Source: Parendozoicomonas verongulae (lineage in GTDB: Bacteria > Pseudomonadota > Gammaproteobacteria > Pseudomonadales > Endozoicomonadaceae). From it: 64,000 nucleotides of DNA. Positions 19,687-34,600 of this stretch are shown here, piece by piece. A program made the position numbers and the translations under genes. The notes beneath the pieces are model-generated. The model made no database searches and had not been told where the DNA came from. It saw nothing but the letters and a program-made list of their open reading frames with translations. Location: NCBI RefSeq assembly GCF_009711465.1, contig NZ_SMME01000865.1, positions 1-64,000 of the forward strand, read 5' to 3'. How positions within the stretch are numbered: position 1 is the first letter of the stretch; each line of letters opens with the position of its first letter.

Positions 19687-22600
19687 ATGGCCTACCCATT
19701 TCCGGCAGCAGCCCAGAGCACACTGTCACGCTTTAAGCACAGTGTATTGGCAGCAGGAAGAGGGATGTTGAATCGGTCTCGAGCCGACTCTCGATTAGCT
19801 CACCGGCAACCGCCCGTGAGCCGCTCGGGCCTGCCTGCGCAACACCGGTTTACCTTTGAAACCCTTGAGCCGAGACTGCTGTTCTCGGCTGACCCAATGA
19901 CGGCTGCCATGCAGCCTCAGGAACTGAATCATAACGTTCAGGATGGCGCCAATGAACTGTTGCTGCGGGTAATTCAGCAAGATCAAACCTCTGTGCTGCA
20001 GGTTGTGGATAATGCCAAATCCGGTGCACCCGTCGTTTACGAAGCCAATCTGGATGCAAAAAACCACATCACCATAACGGGTACCTCCGGCGACGACACT
20101 CTTATTCTGGATAAGAGCGTAACGGCTCTGGCGGATGACACTCTTCTCATTACTTTTATTGGCGAAGGTGGCACCGATACGGTGGTTGGCCCTGAGGATG
20201 ATACTCAATGGGAGCTGACCGGCAGTAAGGCTGGTGCTGCCGGTGATCTGACCTTCAGCGGCGTTGAGAATGTTCTCGGCGGTAATGGTGATGACACACT
20301 GTCGTCCACTATCAGTGACGAAAACACCTGGACGATTTCTGACAATAACTCGCTGAATCTCGCGGGCATCTCATTCACAGGCATCGAAAACATAATCGGT
20401 GGCGCTGAAGGTGTACTGGATTTCTCTGGTTACAGCATTGGCGTGACTGTTGATCTGGACGCTGGCATAGCTACGGGTTTTGAAAGCGCAAGTGGCTTTA
20501 AATCCATTACCGGTTCTGATCACGATGATTATCTTGCCGGTAATAGCGGAGATAACACCATTGATGGCCGTGGGGGGGACGATGCGATCAGCGGTAGTCT
20601 TGGTGCCGATAACCTGATTGGTGGCACGGGCGTTGACACAGTGTTCGAAACCCGCGATGCCAACTTCATTCTCGAAGACGACAAACTCACCATTGATTCG
20701 GAAGAAAACACTCTATCCGGTTTTGAAACCGCATCCCTCACCGGTGGCGCGGGTGATAACTCCCTTGATGCGTCCAAATTCACTCTGGGCGGCGTTACGC
20801 TGGATGGTGGTGCGGGCGCTGATTCGCTCAAGGGTACGGCCGCAGACGATACGCTGACCGGTGGCCTTGGGGTTGATGCGATTGATGGGCTTGGTGGCAC
20901 TGACACCCTGTGGGAACAGCAGGATGCCAACTTCGTATTAGCCGATGTTTCTGCCGACGATTTTACCGCTGAACTGACGGTCACCTATGCTGACATGACC
21001 AGCGACAAAGACAGTCTGGTAAATATTGAAACCGCTTACCTCGCTGGTGGCTTAAGCAACAACATCCTCGATACTTCGGCCTTTACGCTGGGCGGCGTAA
21101 CTCTCGCTGGTGGAGCAGGCAACGATACCCTGAAGGGCACTGATAAAGACGATCTCTTAAATGGTGGCACCGGTGCTGATGATATTCAGGGTAATGGTGG
21201 CGTTGATACTTTGATTGAGAGTGGCAACACTCGTTATATTCTTACGGATACCAGCCTCGACTCCGCCACCGGTGTGGATGCGATCCAAACCATTACTCTT
21301 ACAGGTGTCAGTGATGGCTCCTTTACCGTCACCTTCCGTGGAGAAACCTCCGAAGCCATTGCCTATGATGCCTCCACGGAACAGATTGCTGATATCCTTG
21401 GTCTGATCACTGGCCTTCACAGAGAAAATATTCAGGTAACCGGCACACCCGGTGCATGGCAGATTCAGTTTATTGGTGACCTTGGCTCACAGGATATTGA
21501 AGAGCTGGTCGTGACTGAAACTTTCTCAGCAGGCAGTGCAGCTGTCGCCACTGTTCAGAAAGGCGACAGCAACAGTGAAGTTCAGACAATCACTTTAGAG
21601 AATGTCTCTGACGGTACCTTCACTCTTTCATTTGATAGTCACACGACAGACAACCTGAATTACAATGCAACAGCTGATGAAGTGTCCTTAGCCTTACGTC
21701 AGCTCAGCAATATTGGCCACGAAGACGTAATCGTAACCAGCTTCGTCGATGGCTGGATTGTGACGTTTACCAATAACCTTGCCGCAATGGACATCAATGC
21801 GCTGACGGTGAATGGTGATTTCAACACTGGAGGCACGGCAACAGTCACCAGTGTTGATGGCGTTACCCATCTCGATACCCTCAGTGAAATCGAGAAAGCT
21901 GAACTTACCGGCGGTGCCAGCGGCAACCTGATGGACGCTTCTGGCTTCTCAGGCACAGTTAAGCTCTATGGCGGCGAGGGTATGGATACCCTGATAGGCG
22001 GCAGTGGTGCCGATGAACTCTACGGTGGCGGTGAAGCGGATACCCTCACCGGAGGTGGTGGTTCCGACATCATCGACGGTGGCGACGGCATCGATACCCT
22101 GATCGAAACCCACGATCAGGATATGGTTCTTACCAACCTCACTCTGACCCACGGTTCAGAGACTGACACCCTTTCCCAGATCGAACTCGCACAACTCACG
22201 GGCGGGGCTAGCGCAAACACCATTGATGCCTCCGGCTTTACCGGCCTGGGAATAGATACCTTTGTGCAGTACCTCGGCAATCAGTCTGGCCTTGGAACTA
22301 TTGGTGGCACAGACTTCACTGTGACACTGGCCGATGGCTCCGCGGTGAATGTGAATCTCACCCATGCAGTCACTTTGCAGGATGTGCTGGATACCATTGC
22401 TGCAGCAGATACTTCAGGCAATCTCACAGCTTCTTTGAATAATGCACAAACCGGCATAAACCTGACTGATACATCAACCGGAACAGGAGCGCTGACTGTT
22501 GCTGACGTGGGCACTTCCCAAGCCGCCTCTGTGCTCGGCATTCTGAAAACAGGCTCTGCGGGTTCACTTTCTGGCAATGCCATTATCTCTGGTTTCGTGA

Positions 22601-25600
22601 AGCTGGATGGTGGTGCCGGTAAAGATACCCTGAAAGGCACTATCGGTAACGACTTCCTGACCGGCGGCGCAGGCGATGACGCCATCGATGGAGGCAGCGG
22701 CAACGACACACTGGTAGAAAGCCGGGATGCTAATATCACCCTGACAGACACCAGTCTGGTAACTGTAATTGGTTCACTCACAGAAACTGACACCCTGACG
22801 TCTATTGAAGGCGCCGACCTTTCCGGTGGCGCAGGCGCCAACACTCTTGATGCCAGCGCCTTTACTTTAGGCAGTGTGATTCTGCGCACCGGCGGCGGTG
22901 TGGATACCCTGAAAGGTTCCGCCAGTCACGACGACAAGTTTTATGTGGATGTCACAGGCCTGACAGCAGGAACCGACAAGGTCACTGTTAATGTGGGCGG
23001 TGGTCTGGATAACGAGATTATTGTCTCTGGCATGGATTCCAGCATCACCCAGCAGGATTTTGAGTGGGTCACGTTCACCGGTGATGCAACGTACACTGTC
23101 AACACCGGAGCTACCGCCAAGCTTGAAGGGAATGTTGATGTCGGTGGCATGAATATCAAGATTGCTGCCAGTAAAGTTGTGATTAAGGGTTACACCATAG
23201 ATACCAGCCATGGGGACAAGGCTGGCGATATCACCATCAAGGGTAAGGAAATTATCATTGATGACGGGGCGCAGCTTATTGCTCTGGCCTCTTCCGATAT
23301 CAGTAACTCAGTACACGGTGATATCACAATTCTTGCTGAATCCCGCCTGCTGCCATGGACCTCCGGCTGGTACAACTACGATCATCTCACTGCCAAAATT
23401 ACCATCGGTAAAACAGGCGATACCTTGTTGCAAGGCGGCAATGTCACTGTTGCCTCTGTAGTCAACAGCCAAAACTATCTGTCGCAAAGCAATTCCAATA
23501 ATAACAACTGGTTCCAGGAAAACGGCCTGCAATTAGCGGAAAGCCTGATTGAGTTCAGTGAAAGTCTGGCGCTGCTGGCTGCGGTGTCCCGTGCTGTGTC
23601 CGTAGCGAAGGTGGATATCGGGGCCTTTGCCCATATCGAAGCGAAAGCCTCAAACGATACCACTCAAAACACCGGCAATATCTCTGTTGCGTCGTCTTCT
23701 CTGGCTCAGGCCAGCGCCAAGCCTTACTCGTGGGGCTTTGCTGCTTCAGTGGGCATTATCGAAAACACCTCCAAGGTCACTATCAGTGGAGAGCTGGTTG
23801 CAGACAAAGATGTCTACATCCATGCCGATGCCAAGAATGTGATGGACGTGGAAGCCAACCCCACCAAACTCTCCAAGATGGCAGGCTCGGTGGCGGTGAG
23901 CGTGCTTCAGTCTACGGCAGAAGCCAATCTGGAAGGCAGTGGCAGTATAGATGCCGGTGGCAATCTGAGCTTCACCAGCAATACCTCGGAAATTAACACC
24001 ACGGTCGCCCGTTCCGTTGCTGGTGTGAAAGGCAAACTGGGTGTGGCTATTGCCGTTGCTGTGGATGAAACCAACACCCGTGCTTATCTCGATGGCACCG
24101 TCACGGTTAAAGGTAATATCGACGTAGACGCCAGTCAGGATGACAATATTCTGGATGACAATGGTGCACTGTCAGGTATCGGTGCCAACGGTAATATTGG
24201 TGCCGTGGCGGACAATATTGTGGGTGTTGGGTTGTTGTTCCTCTCTCCACCAACCAGCCCGGGCATTAAGGCCTTTGCCGGTGTAGGTACCGACTCTAAG
24301 GGTGATTACCTGACCGATGCCACCAAGTCCCAGAAGAGCCGCATGTCAGACCCAATCAAGGCCGCAGGTGCTGGTTGGCTCTCTGGCAAGTGGAACTGGT
24401 TTAATGAGTGGTGGAATGCCGACTCGAAAGTTAAAACCAAAGGTGATGCCTACGATATCGCGGCGGCCATTGCTGTGCATGTGGACACCAACAAAGTCGA
24501 AGCGCGGATTGGCGATGGCGATGTTGATTCAACGAACAGACAAACTGTGCAGGCGGATGGCAGCATAACGGTTAAAGCCAAGCTGGAATCCCGCCCCAGC
24601 CTGACCGCTGATTCCAAAGCTATCGACTACGGCGCAGCCACGGGTGATGAATCCCGCTTTACTACCGAAACCGGCGTGTCTGCCGCTTTCGCCACAGGCT
24701 TTTTTAATAGTCAGTCCAAGGCGTATATCAACACCGATGCGGTGGTTGATGCCGGTGGCAATTTAACGGTTGATGCCAAGACCCTGAATCAGATTGATCC
24801 CAACAGTCTGTGGGGCGCTAACCTGATTACGCCTTTGCTGGAAGACAATCCCAAGGCGGATTACAACCATAACGATACCAACGCCACTCTGAAAACTGGA
24901 ACGTTGGTGAAAAGCCAGCAAGGTTCTTACTATGAGTACATTAGCGACGTTGTTAAGAGTGATGTCGATCTGAATGATGAAAATTTTGAGGATGCCCAAT
25001 ACTGGCAGGAAATTAACCCTGTTCAGAACAAAATCGGCGAGTTCATAACAACTGCGACCACCTATCTTGACTCTAATCTCGGCCTGGATGACCACTTGAT
25101 TGATTCCTGGACAGCCTCCCGTGCTGATGGTCAGAAGAAAGCAGGGGCGGGTTCGGTCGCTGTGCTGCTCATGCACCAGAATGCCGATGCCACCATCAAA
25201 AGCGGCGCGTCCATCAACCAGAATCAGACCATTAAGGACCTTGCCACTGAGCAAAAGGTTACGGTGTCGGCCACCAATATTGCCCATATGGTAAACCTTG
25301 GTGGTAACTTCCAACCTCCCGGTATTACGGGCGATACAGATAAACCCGCCACCGATGATGATAAAGACAAGTCCTACACCGGCTGGAAGCCTAAAACGAC
25401 AGCAGGCGGCTATGGCTCCAAATCTGCAGAGGATGGCAGTGCCGTAGGCCTGGCACTACTTGGTTATTACTTCGAGAATACCACCACCGCCAAGATAGAA
25501 GACGGCGTAACCCTGTATGCCGACAGCCTGAAGGTAGATGCCGACAGCACAATTATGTCAATCACCTTTGGCGCCTCCGGCGGGCAGGCCGACAATGTGG

Positions 25601-28600
25601 CCTTTAACGGTTCCATGGTCGGCACTATTGTTCAAAACACTACTGTTGCCCAGATTGAAGATGGAGCCACGATTACTGTTGGTCTGGGTGATGCCGATGG
25701 CAGCGGTAACTCTCTGCTGGTACAGGCGGAAGACACGGTTTATGTATTCAGCGTGGCGGGTGCCATTGCCAGTTCAGAAACCACCGGTGTCGGTGCGTCC
25801 GTCGCTATTAACTATATCGAGCGTGATACGGAAGCACTGATTGGCAGCCGTTATGGCGACAATGATCGCTTTAGCAGTGGCGGCCTGACGGTAGACGGCG
25901 ATGTAAAACTGTTTGCCCAGAATGATGGTATTGCTGCCAGTGTGGCGCTGGCGGGTGCCAAAGTCTCCAAGAGCCCTGCGGCGGACCAGGATACGCCTCC
26001 TCAGGATACGAGCTCCGGCTATTCTGACGACAGCAGTGGTTTAAGCAACTCCGATGGCTCCAGCACAACCAGCCCGGAGCTGCTGAAAACCAGCCATGAT
26101 CAGAGCTATCACGACAATATCTCTGAAATGAGTAAACGCTGGAACGAGGAAGATAAAGCCAAAGAAGCCGCTAAACCGGGACAAACCGGTATGGGCATTT
26201 CTGGCTCTGTCACCATCAATATCGGTAACGATGATGCTCAGGCCTATATCCGCAATGCTTATGCCGTGGATGTGGGTGATCTCACCATCAAGGCCAACGA
26301 TGCCAGCATTTATGGCGGTCTATCCGGTGCTCTGACTTATGTAAAAGACGATAACGGCGGTGTTGCCAAAGGCATTGCCGGTGCTGCGTCGTTCAGTTTC
26401 ATCACTGGTACCGTGAATGGTGCTGTTGCCAGCGCCGATTCCCTGAAAGCCAACAGTATTGATATTGATGCTACCCGCAACGGCTGGGTCGCTTCCCTGA
26501 CCGCTGGCATTGCTGGCGCCACAGGTCGCAACGGTATGGCTATTGCCGGTTCCGTTGCCGTGACCCGCACCACCTTTACCACCAAAACCGCATTGTCGTC
26601 TGTTAATGGTGCAACCGAGGTGACTGGTTCAACTCATCTGAATGCTGACGACAAAACCCAGATTATTCTGTTAGCGGGTTCCGGTGGCTTTGGCGCTAAG
26701 TCCGGTATTGGCTCTGCAGTAGCCTTCAGCCAGATTCAAAATACCACTGAGTCCGTCATCAGCTCCCTGAGCAGTTTCAAGCACACCGGCGATGTGACGG
26801 TGGATGCCAAGTCGTCAGGTTTGATTGTTTCTATCACTGGTTCAGTTGGGTCGGCTGGTGGTGAAAGCACTGTGGGGTTGGGAGCTGCTGGCACCCTGTC
26901 CATGAACTTTATCAACAGCACTGTTTCGTCGAAGATTCTTGATACCACAACGGTTGCCGGTTCAACGGGGAATGTCAGACTGCTGGCGGATGATGCGTCG
27001 TCTATTTATGCCTTTGCCGGTGGTTTCGCCAAAGGCAAGTCTCTCGGTCTGGGCTTTGCCCTTGGCTTTAACTTTATTGATAACACAGTGATTGCCAAGG
27101 TTTCCGGTTCCACCTTGCGCACCACCGGTGGAGTGAGCGTTAAGGCGGAGCAAAACTCTGTGCTGGGTACACTGGTGGTTGGCGGAGCGGGTGCCGAAAA
27201 GCTGACCATATCCGGTGCCATTGCCGCGACGTCTACTAATAATGAGATCACCGCTGCTATCTCCGGCGACAGTGATATTGATGTGTCTGGCGCGGTGCTG
27301 GTATCGGCCTCTGATAAAACCACCAGTGTGAACCTGTCTGGCGGGCTGGCTTACTCCTCCCAGCAGGCTGCTGGCGGTGCGGCTATTGGTGTGAACCTGA
27401 TTGATAACACAGTGCTGGCTGAGATTGACAGCTCCAGGGTAAAAACAGCTTCCACTCTTGATGTGCTGGCTTCAGCTGAAAGCCTGCTGGTGAGCGTGGC
27501 TGTGGGCGGTGCCGGAGGGCAGAACTTTGCACTGGGTGGTTCTATCTCGGTGAACGAGGTGGACAACACCATTCAGGCGCGCATGAAAGATGATTCTGAT
27601 GCCACGGTTGAAACCGATATTGAAGCCGCTGGTGCTATCAGCGTTGGGGCTGTTGATTCCACGACCATGGTCGTGGTTGCCGGCGCAGGTGCTTATGCAG
27701 GAAGCGGTTCTGCAGTAGGTGCCTCTGCTTCAACTACCCACGTAAACAACATGGTTCAGGCATATATCGATAACGCCACGGTTAATTCTACCGGTGCCGG
27801 TGTCAACGTGCTGGCAGGCTTTACTCCTTCTGGCTCTGATGCGGATCTTGCCAGCCTGGGTGTGGATACCTCTGAACTGCCGTCTGAAACAGACCTTGGC
27901 TCTCAGGTGATAAACGTCACCGTTGCTGGTGCCTACGCGAGTAACTTTGCTGCAGGTGCAGCCATCTCCCTGAACTGGACCAATAACACCGTTGAGGCTT
28001 ATATCAATGCCTCTGATGTGGATGCTAAAAACGATGTAACAGTGGGCGCGGAAGACGATGCCAATATGATCACGGTGGCTGTTGGTGCGGCCGGTTCCGG
28101 TGGCAGCACGGCAGTCGGCGCAGCCATCGCCTACAACTACATTGGTGGTGACCCCGGTGATCCCACTCGCAATGTGGCTGAGAATCGCGATGCTATCAAC
28201 GAAGGCATTGTGCGTTCCTATATCAGTGGTAACTCCACGGTAGATTCCAGCGAAGGTGCGGTGAATGTACTGGCGGACTCTGCCGCCAGAATTATCAATG
28301 TCACCATAGGTGCGGCAGGTGCCAGCACAAATGGTGTAGCGGGTTCTATTTCCATCAACTTTATGCGCAACCTTGTGAATGCCTCGGTCAAAGGCGGCGC
28401 TAAAGTGACGGGTTACACCGATGTGAATGTACGTGCTACAGCCACACCCATCATGATTATTGTGGCCGGTGGTGCGGCTGGCTCAGGCTCCAATGCGGGA
28501 GCTATTGCCTCTGCAACTAACGATATGCGCAGTGATGTGCAGGCTCGTATTGAAGGTTCAGCCACACAGGTGACTGCCAATACAGGTGATATCGTGGTGT

Positions 28601-31600
28601 CTGCGGCCGTGCTGAATACTGACCAGCTGCCATCTGTAGCTCTGAATGATCAGGCAGATAATGACAGTCCTGATCCTTTCCTGGATGCACAGATATGGTC
28701 GTTTACTGTCAGTGGCTCCGGTGCGGGTAGCAATGCCGGTGCACTCTCCCTTTCTCTGAACTGGATTCGTAACTCCGTTGAAGCGCGTATTTCCGACAGT
28801 GCCACGGCTCAGGCCACAAGCGGCACCGTTCGTGTAGCCGCTTCCGATCAGGCAACTCTCAACGCTCTGGCCGGTGGTGGCAGTGGCGCAGGTACGGCCT
28901 CTGGCGGCGCGGCCATTGGCTATAACTATGTGGGCGGTAACCCTGATAAACCTGGCGATAACACCACAGCAAACACAGTTAAGGCTTATATTGATAACGC
29001 CACAGTTACGGCCAATGCCGTTGAAGTGACCGCGTTGTCCAACGCCAATATCAATGTGTTCAGTGTGTTTGGTGCCGGTGCGGGCACCTTTGCCGGTGCA
29101 GGAGCTTTGTCGCTTAACTGGATTCGCAAAACCGTTGATGCCCATGTGAGCAGCGGGGCTGTTGTTACGGCCACGGGTGATATCACAATCAAGGCGATTG
29201 ATTCCTCCACCATTCGCTCCGGAGCCACACAGCTGACCGGCTCAGGCACTACAGCCATTGGTGCCGCGGTGGCCTATAACGAAATTGATAACACCATCAA
29301 TGCCTTTATTGATGGCTCCACCGCCACTGTTACCAGTAGCTATTCCGGTGATGTGCAGGTGCTGGCGAAATCTGACGCAACGATCTGGACGCTCGCCGCA
29401 GGTATTTCCGGTTCCGGTACAGCCAGCGTTGCAGGTTCCGCTGCAAGCAACCTGATCAGTAACGATGTGCGGGCTTACCTGAGCGGAGCCACTGTTACCA
29501 CAGACGACAATATTCTGGTTCAGGCAGAATCTGACGACACCATTAAATCCTATGCTGGGACGTTGAGTGGCTCTGGCACTGTAGGTGTTGGCGGCACGGT
29601 TGTGGTGAATCAGCTGAACAACACCACAGAGGCCTATGTGTCTGGCGATTCTACTGTGATTGCCAAAGGTTCTAGTGCACTCTCTATTAAAAAGTGGGCT
29701 GATGATAACGATGGAACAGAAAGCACCGAAAACCTGAACGGCCTCGCCGTTATCGCAACCAATGAAGCGGATATTGAAGCGATTGCTGTGACTGTTGCTG
29801 TGGCCGGTCAGGTGGGTGTGGGTGCCAATATCATTGTGAACAAGGTGACCAATACCACCCGTGCCTATATCAGCGATTCTTCGATAAATAACAGTAGTAA
29901 CCGTGGCAAACAGGTGAAGGTGCGGGCGCACCAGAATACCACTATCTCCAGCTCTGGCGGCACCTTGGCTGTTGGCTTGGCCGCAGCCGGTGTGGGGGCC
30001 GCCATTGATACCGATATTGTCAGCAATACCACACAGGCGTATATCGCTGACGATGATGTGAACAGCGATGTTGATAACATCTATGCCGGTGAAAGTGTGG
30101 AAGTATCTGCGCTGAGCCGGGAAAGTATTCAGTCTACCAGCGTCGGTGCAGCCTTTGGCTTCTATGCCGGTGTTGCAGGTTCAGCCTCCGGTGTGAAGAG
30201 CACGTCTAATACAGATGCCTTTATCCGTCTGGCCAATGTGACCAGTGGCGGTGCAGTGACGGTTGATGCCGACAGTCGTGTTGACCTGAAACTCTATGAT
30301 GGCGCGCTTGGGGGCGGTATTGGTGGCGCAGGTATCTCCGTTGCGGTTGGCCTGCTGGATGGAAATACCCGGTCGTATATCGTAGGTGCCACAGTGAATG
30401 CTGATGGCGCTGTGAACGTGAACAGCGAAGCGGAAGAGCAAATCACCGTTATCGCCGCTTCAGGCGGAGTGGGTATCGGTGCAGCCGCTGGTTCTGTCTC
30501 GGTTGTGGAAAGCCTCTCCTATACCGGTGCCTGGATTGGTGCCCATAACTCTACCAATGCTTCTATAACCAGTGGCTCCAACACGCGGGTGCATGCCAAA
30601 GCCACCACTCATTTTGATAATGATGCGGGTGCAGGTTCTATCAGCGGTGCCGGAGCGGGGGCATCTGTGAATGTTGCTACCATCAGGAATACCGTTGATG
30701 CCCATATCGGCACGGGTACGACAGTCGTCGCTGAAGGTGATGTCAGTGTTAAGGCGGATGCAGCCCGTACGGTGGATACTCTGGTTATCTCCTTCGCGGC
30801 GGCAGGTAGCTTTGCCCTGAATGGTGCCGTGTCCGTTGTGAATATTGGTACCGGACTGGATGCCACGGGCAGTAAACAGGCGACACCAGCCCAGAGTCAG
30901 ATTAACTCAGCTTTCGACAGTGATAATGAAAATGGCCTGAGTGATGATGACACGGCCACAAAAGCCAGTGCGGTATCCGACAGCAGCCTGTTTACCGTTT
31001 CTGTCAGTGAGGATCCTGCAGTATCTGACACCACCGCTTATATCGGTGAAGGGGCCGATATCACGGCCGGAAGCCAGGGCGCTTCTGCGGATATTCTGGT
31101 GCAGGCGACAGATACTGTTGATGTTACCCAGACTGTTGGCGGCGCGGCTGTTGGCGGTATCGCCGGTGTTGGGGGCGCTGTTGGCATCCTCAACCTGTCG
31201 GGCGCAACTACGGCGTTTGTGGATAACAACACAGACCTGTCGGCGACCGATGATATCACCATCAAGTCCTCTCTTGATGCGACCAAGATTGATGTGAATG
31301 TGTATGGCGGTGCTGCTGGTGGCACTGTTGGACTGGGAGCACAGGTTGCCATTGTGAACGACACTGCGACCCAAAGTGCCTTTGTGGATCATGGTACCTC
31401 TGCTTCAAATGGCGCACGTATTACCAAAGCTGATGATCTGGTTATTACCGCTGAGGCGAATCGCAACTACAACCTGGAAGCCAAGGGTGTCGCCGTAGGT
31501 GGTCTGGCCGCTGGTGCCTCGGTAGGCGATGTGGATGTGGGCGGCTCAACCTTGGCCTATCTGGGCAATTACGCACAGGTCGGGCAGGGCAGTGACACGG

Positions 31601-34600
31601 TGAGTGATGTGCTGATTACGGCAACATCTGATGTCACCGTTGTAGAAAATATCTGGACTGTCACCGCTGGTATCGGCGCAGGTTCAGGCAATGATGCCAA
31701 TGTTCGCATTGATCCGGCGGTGAAAGCCTTTATCGGCAGTCATGCGAAGGTTGATGTCAGCAATACTGTCGATATTGAAGCGACAATGACGCCTAAGGCA
31801 GATGTTACCGTTCATGGCGTTAATGCAGGATTAGCTGCGGTTGGCGTATCGCTGACAGATATTGTTATCGCCCCCGACGTGATTGCCTCCCTCGGCAACC
31901 CGGATGATGCAACCAGCGGCAGTGTGCAGATATCTGCCAGCAGTTTGAGCCTGAATGCGGAAACCAAGGTTCCAAGCAATAGTTATTCAGCCAAAGCCTA
32001 CTCTCTCGGTGCTGCCGGTGCCTTGATTGGTGTGGATGCCACCATCGCTGAAATCAACAACAACAGCACTGTGAAGAGTTTTGTGGCAGACGGCTCCAGT
32101 CTTGTAATTACCGGTGCCACGTCCATTTCTGCCGCCAACAACACCAAACAGAAAGCGGAAGCGGACAGCTACTCCGGCGGCTTACTCGCTGCAGGTGGCA
32201 GTTCCGCAAAAGCGAAAACCGATACCAAAACCTTCGCCTTCCTGGGAGATGGTGTTGATCTGGATGGTGGAACGCTCGAAATCACCGCAGTAGGCACAGA
32301 TAACAACTATGCCGAAGGCACTGCGGGTGCGGGTGGTCTGGCTGCTGGAACGGGTACAGAAGCGTTCACAGTCAATAAGAGCACGGTTACGGCAGAAATC
32401 CGTGACGGTGCAAGCGGTAAGAGTATCGACCTCACCAATCGTGGCGATGGCACAGTGGTGATCAAGGCGCAGCAGAACGCGACGTTCGACAGCAAGGTGA
32501 AAGTCGGCTCTGGTGGTGTATTAGGCGCGGTGGGTGCCAAAGCGGATCACACTGTGAATGCTAATGTCACTGCAGCTATTGGTGCGGACGCTGTGGTGAA
32601 AGCCACCGATCTGGATATGGATGCCATCACCAAGCTACGTAAGAACGTGGTGTCTGGTGACAATATTCGTGGCACAACTGGCGGTGTGGCCAGCGCAGCC
32701 GGTGCAGACAGCATTACTACTATCGATATGAATACCCGGGTGGTGATTGGTGACAGCGCAGATATCACTGTGATGGATGGTGCCACAGCAGCGGGCGATC
32801 TCACTCTGGATGCTCTGAACGACTTTGATATTCGGGATCAGGTCACGTTGATCTCCGGCGGTGCTCTGGCCGGTGCCGGTGCCACCTTGGAGATCAAGAC
32901 CAATACTAATCTGGCAGAAATTGCCGTGGGCAACAGCGCAACACTGACCAGCGCTGGCGATGTGCAGATGTCGGCTCGTGGAACCGGCACAGCCATCGGT
33001 AAAGTGAGCGTGGATACCTACGGCGCCGCAACCGTTGCTGCCGCAGATACCCGGGTAGAAATCTATCCGGAGAACCGGGTGAGTTTTGCGGCGAACAGTC
33101 AGGTTTCAACGGATGGTGATTTGAATATCTCAACCGGAACGGACACCAGTTTCAACCGGGATCAATACAAGCTGGATGCCCAGACCGACAGTTTTGCAGG
33201 CAGCGCAATTCCCATTAGCAGCCTGGATGCGACTGCCAAACTGGTTCAGAACAACACCATTACCGTCGCCGCTGGCGCCTTGCTGGAAACCGCCCGTGAT
33301 GCCCGCTTGCATGCGGAAAGGCTGGGCTTTGCGGATATGTATGCCAAGGCCAAAGGGGTGAACTGGGCCAGTGCCTTGGCGGATGCCATTAACGGTGGTA
33401 CCGAACTCTATGACGGCACTATCAAAACAGAATCCCATGCTGCCGTTGATATAGATGGCACCGTGCGCACAGGTATTGATCGGCATCAGGAGCTGGTGCT
33501 GGATATAGAGGAGAGCTATGCCTATGAATATGATGATGAGCTAGAAGAGAATGTCCGTGTAAATACTAGTAAGGTAGTAAGCAGTAAGCAGACTGATGGC
33601 ATTGATTTTCGTGTAACCACAGATGAGTTGGACTCCGAGCTGGTACAGGAGCTGAAATACGCTCAGGATCAGCTGAACCAGTACAAGGATTCCAACGCCA
33701 ACCTGAAAGCTTTCTATGAGGGTGAAGTGGCTCGTATTACCGCAGAGCTGCAAGCGCAGGGACTGTGGACGTCAGACGGCAAGTATTCCGGTTACACCAA
33801 ACAGGATATTCTTGTTGCCGAGATCAGCCCTGTCTGGGCTCAGGCGGGTGTGATTGATGTCCGTTCCGATGTGCTGGTGGGTGACGGTTCTCTGGACGCT
33901 CCCGGTGATGCCAAGGTTGAGATTACCAATAACACCGCAGCATTCCTGGATATCAAAGGGGTTGTGATTCCTGATTCCAACGGTGGCCTGTTCCTGAATG
34001 GTGTGGAAGTTGCCAGTAATTCGGATGTGGACACCTACAGTCAGGCGGATGAAGGTGTTTCTGTCGGTTCCGCGAACTTCTCTACGATTACGGCAGGTGG
34101 GAGCGTTAACCCTCCTGAGATCATTATCAGCAATACCTTTACTCCTGTTGGTGGTATTCCTACACCGGATATCACTATTTCTGGTGATGTTGAAAACTCG
34201 CAGGGTTCCCTGACAGTCAGTAACCCCAACGGCAAGGTCACCTTTAATGCGCAGGTGCGTGCGGAAAATATGAACGTAGTGGGTAGAAGCGTTTATATCA
34301 GCGGCCTGACGGATTACAGCGTTGGCGGTGAAACCTATTCCAAGCTGGATAGTTTGACAAATAATGGCCAGAAGGCAGCACTGGCTGACGCACTTGTTGT
34401 TAACGAATTAACCAAAAATCCAAACCGAGTCAGCCTCTACGGTGATCGCATTGTGATCAGTGCGGAATACCTGAACCTGAACGGCATCATGCAAAGTGGT
34501 AAGCCGGATTACAGCCTGACCCTCGGCACAGCGACAGCCAATGAGATTGCCAGTATTGGCAATTCAAAAACCGGCCTGGTGAAACTGACTACGGCATCCA

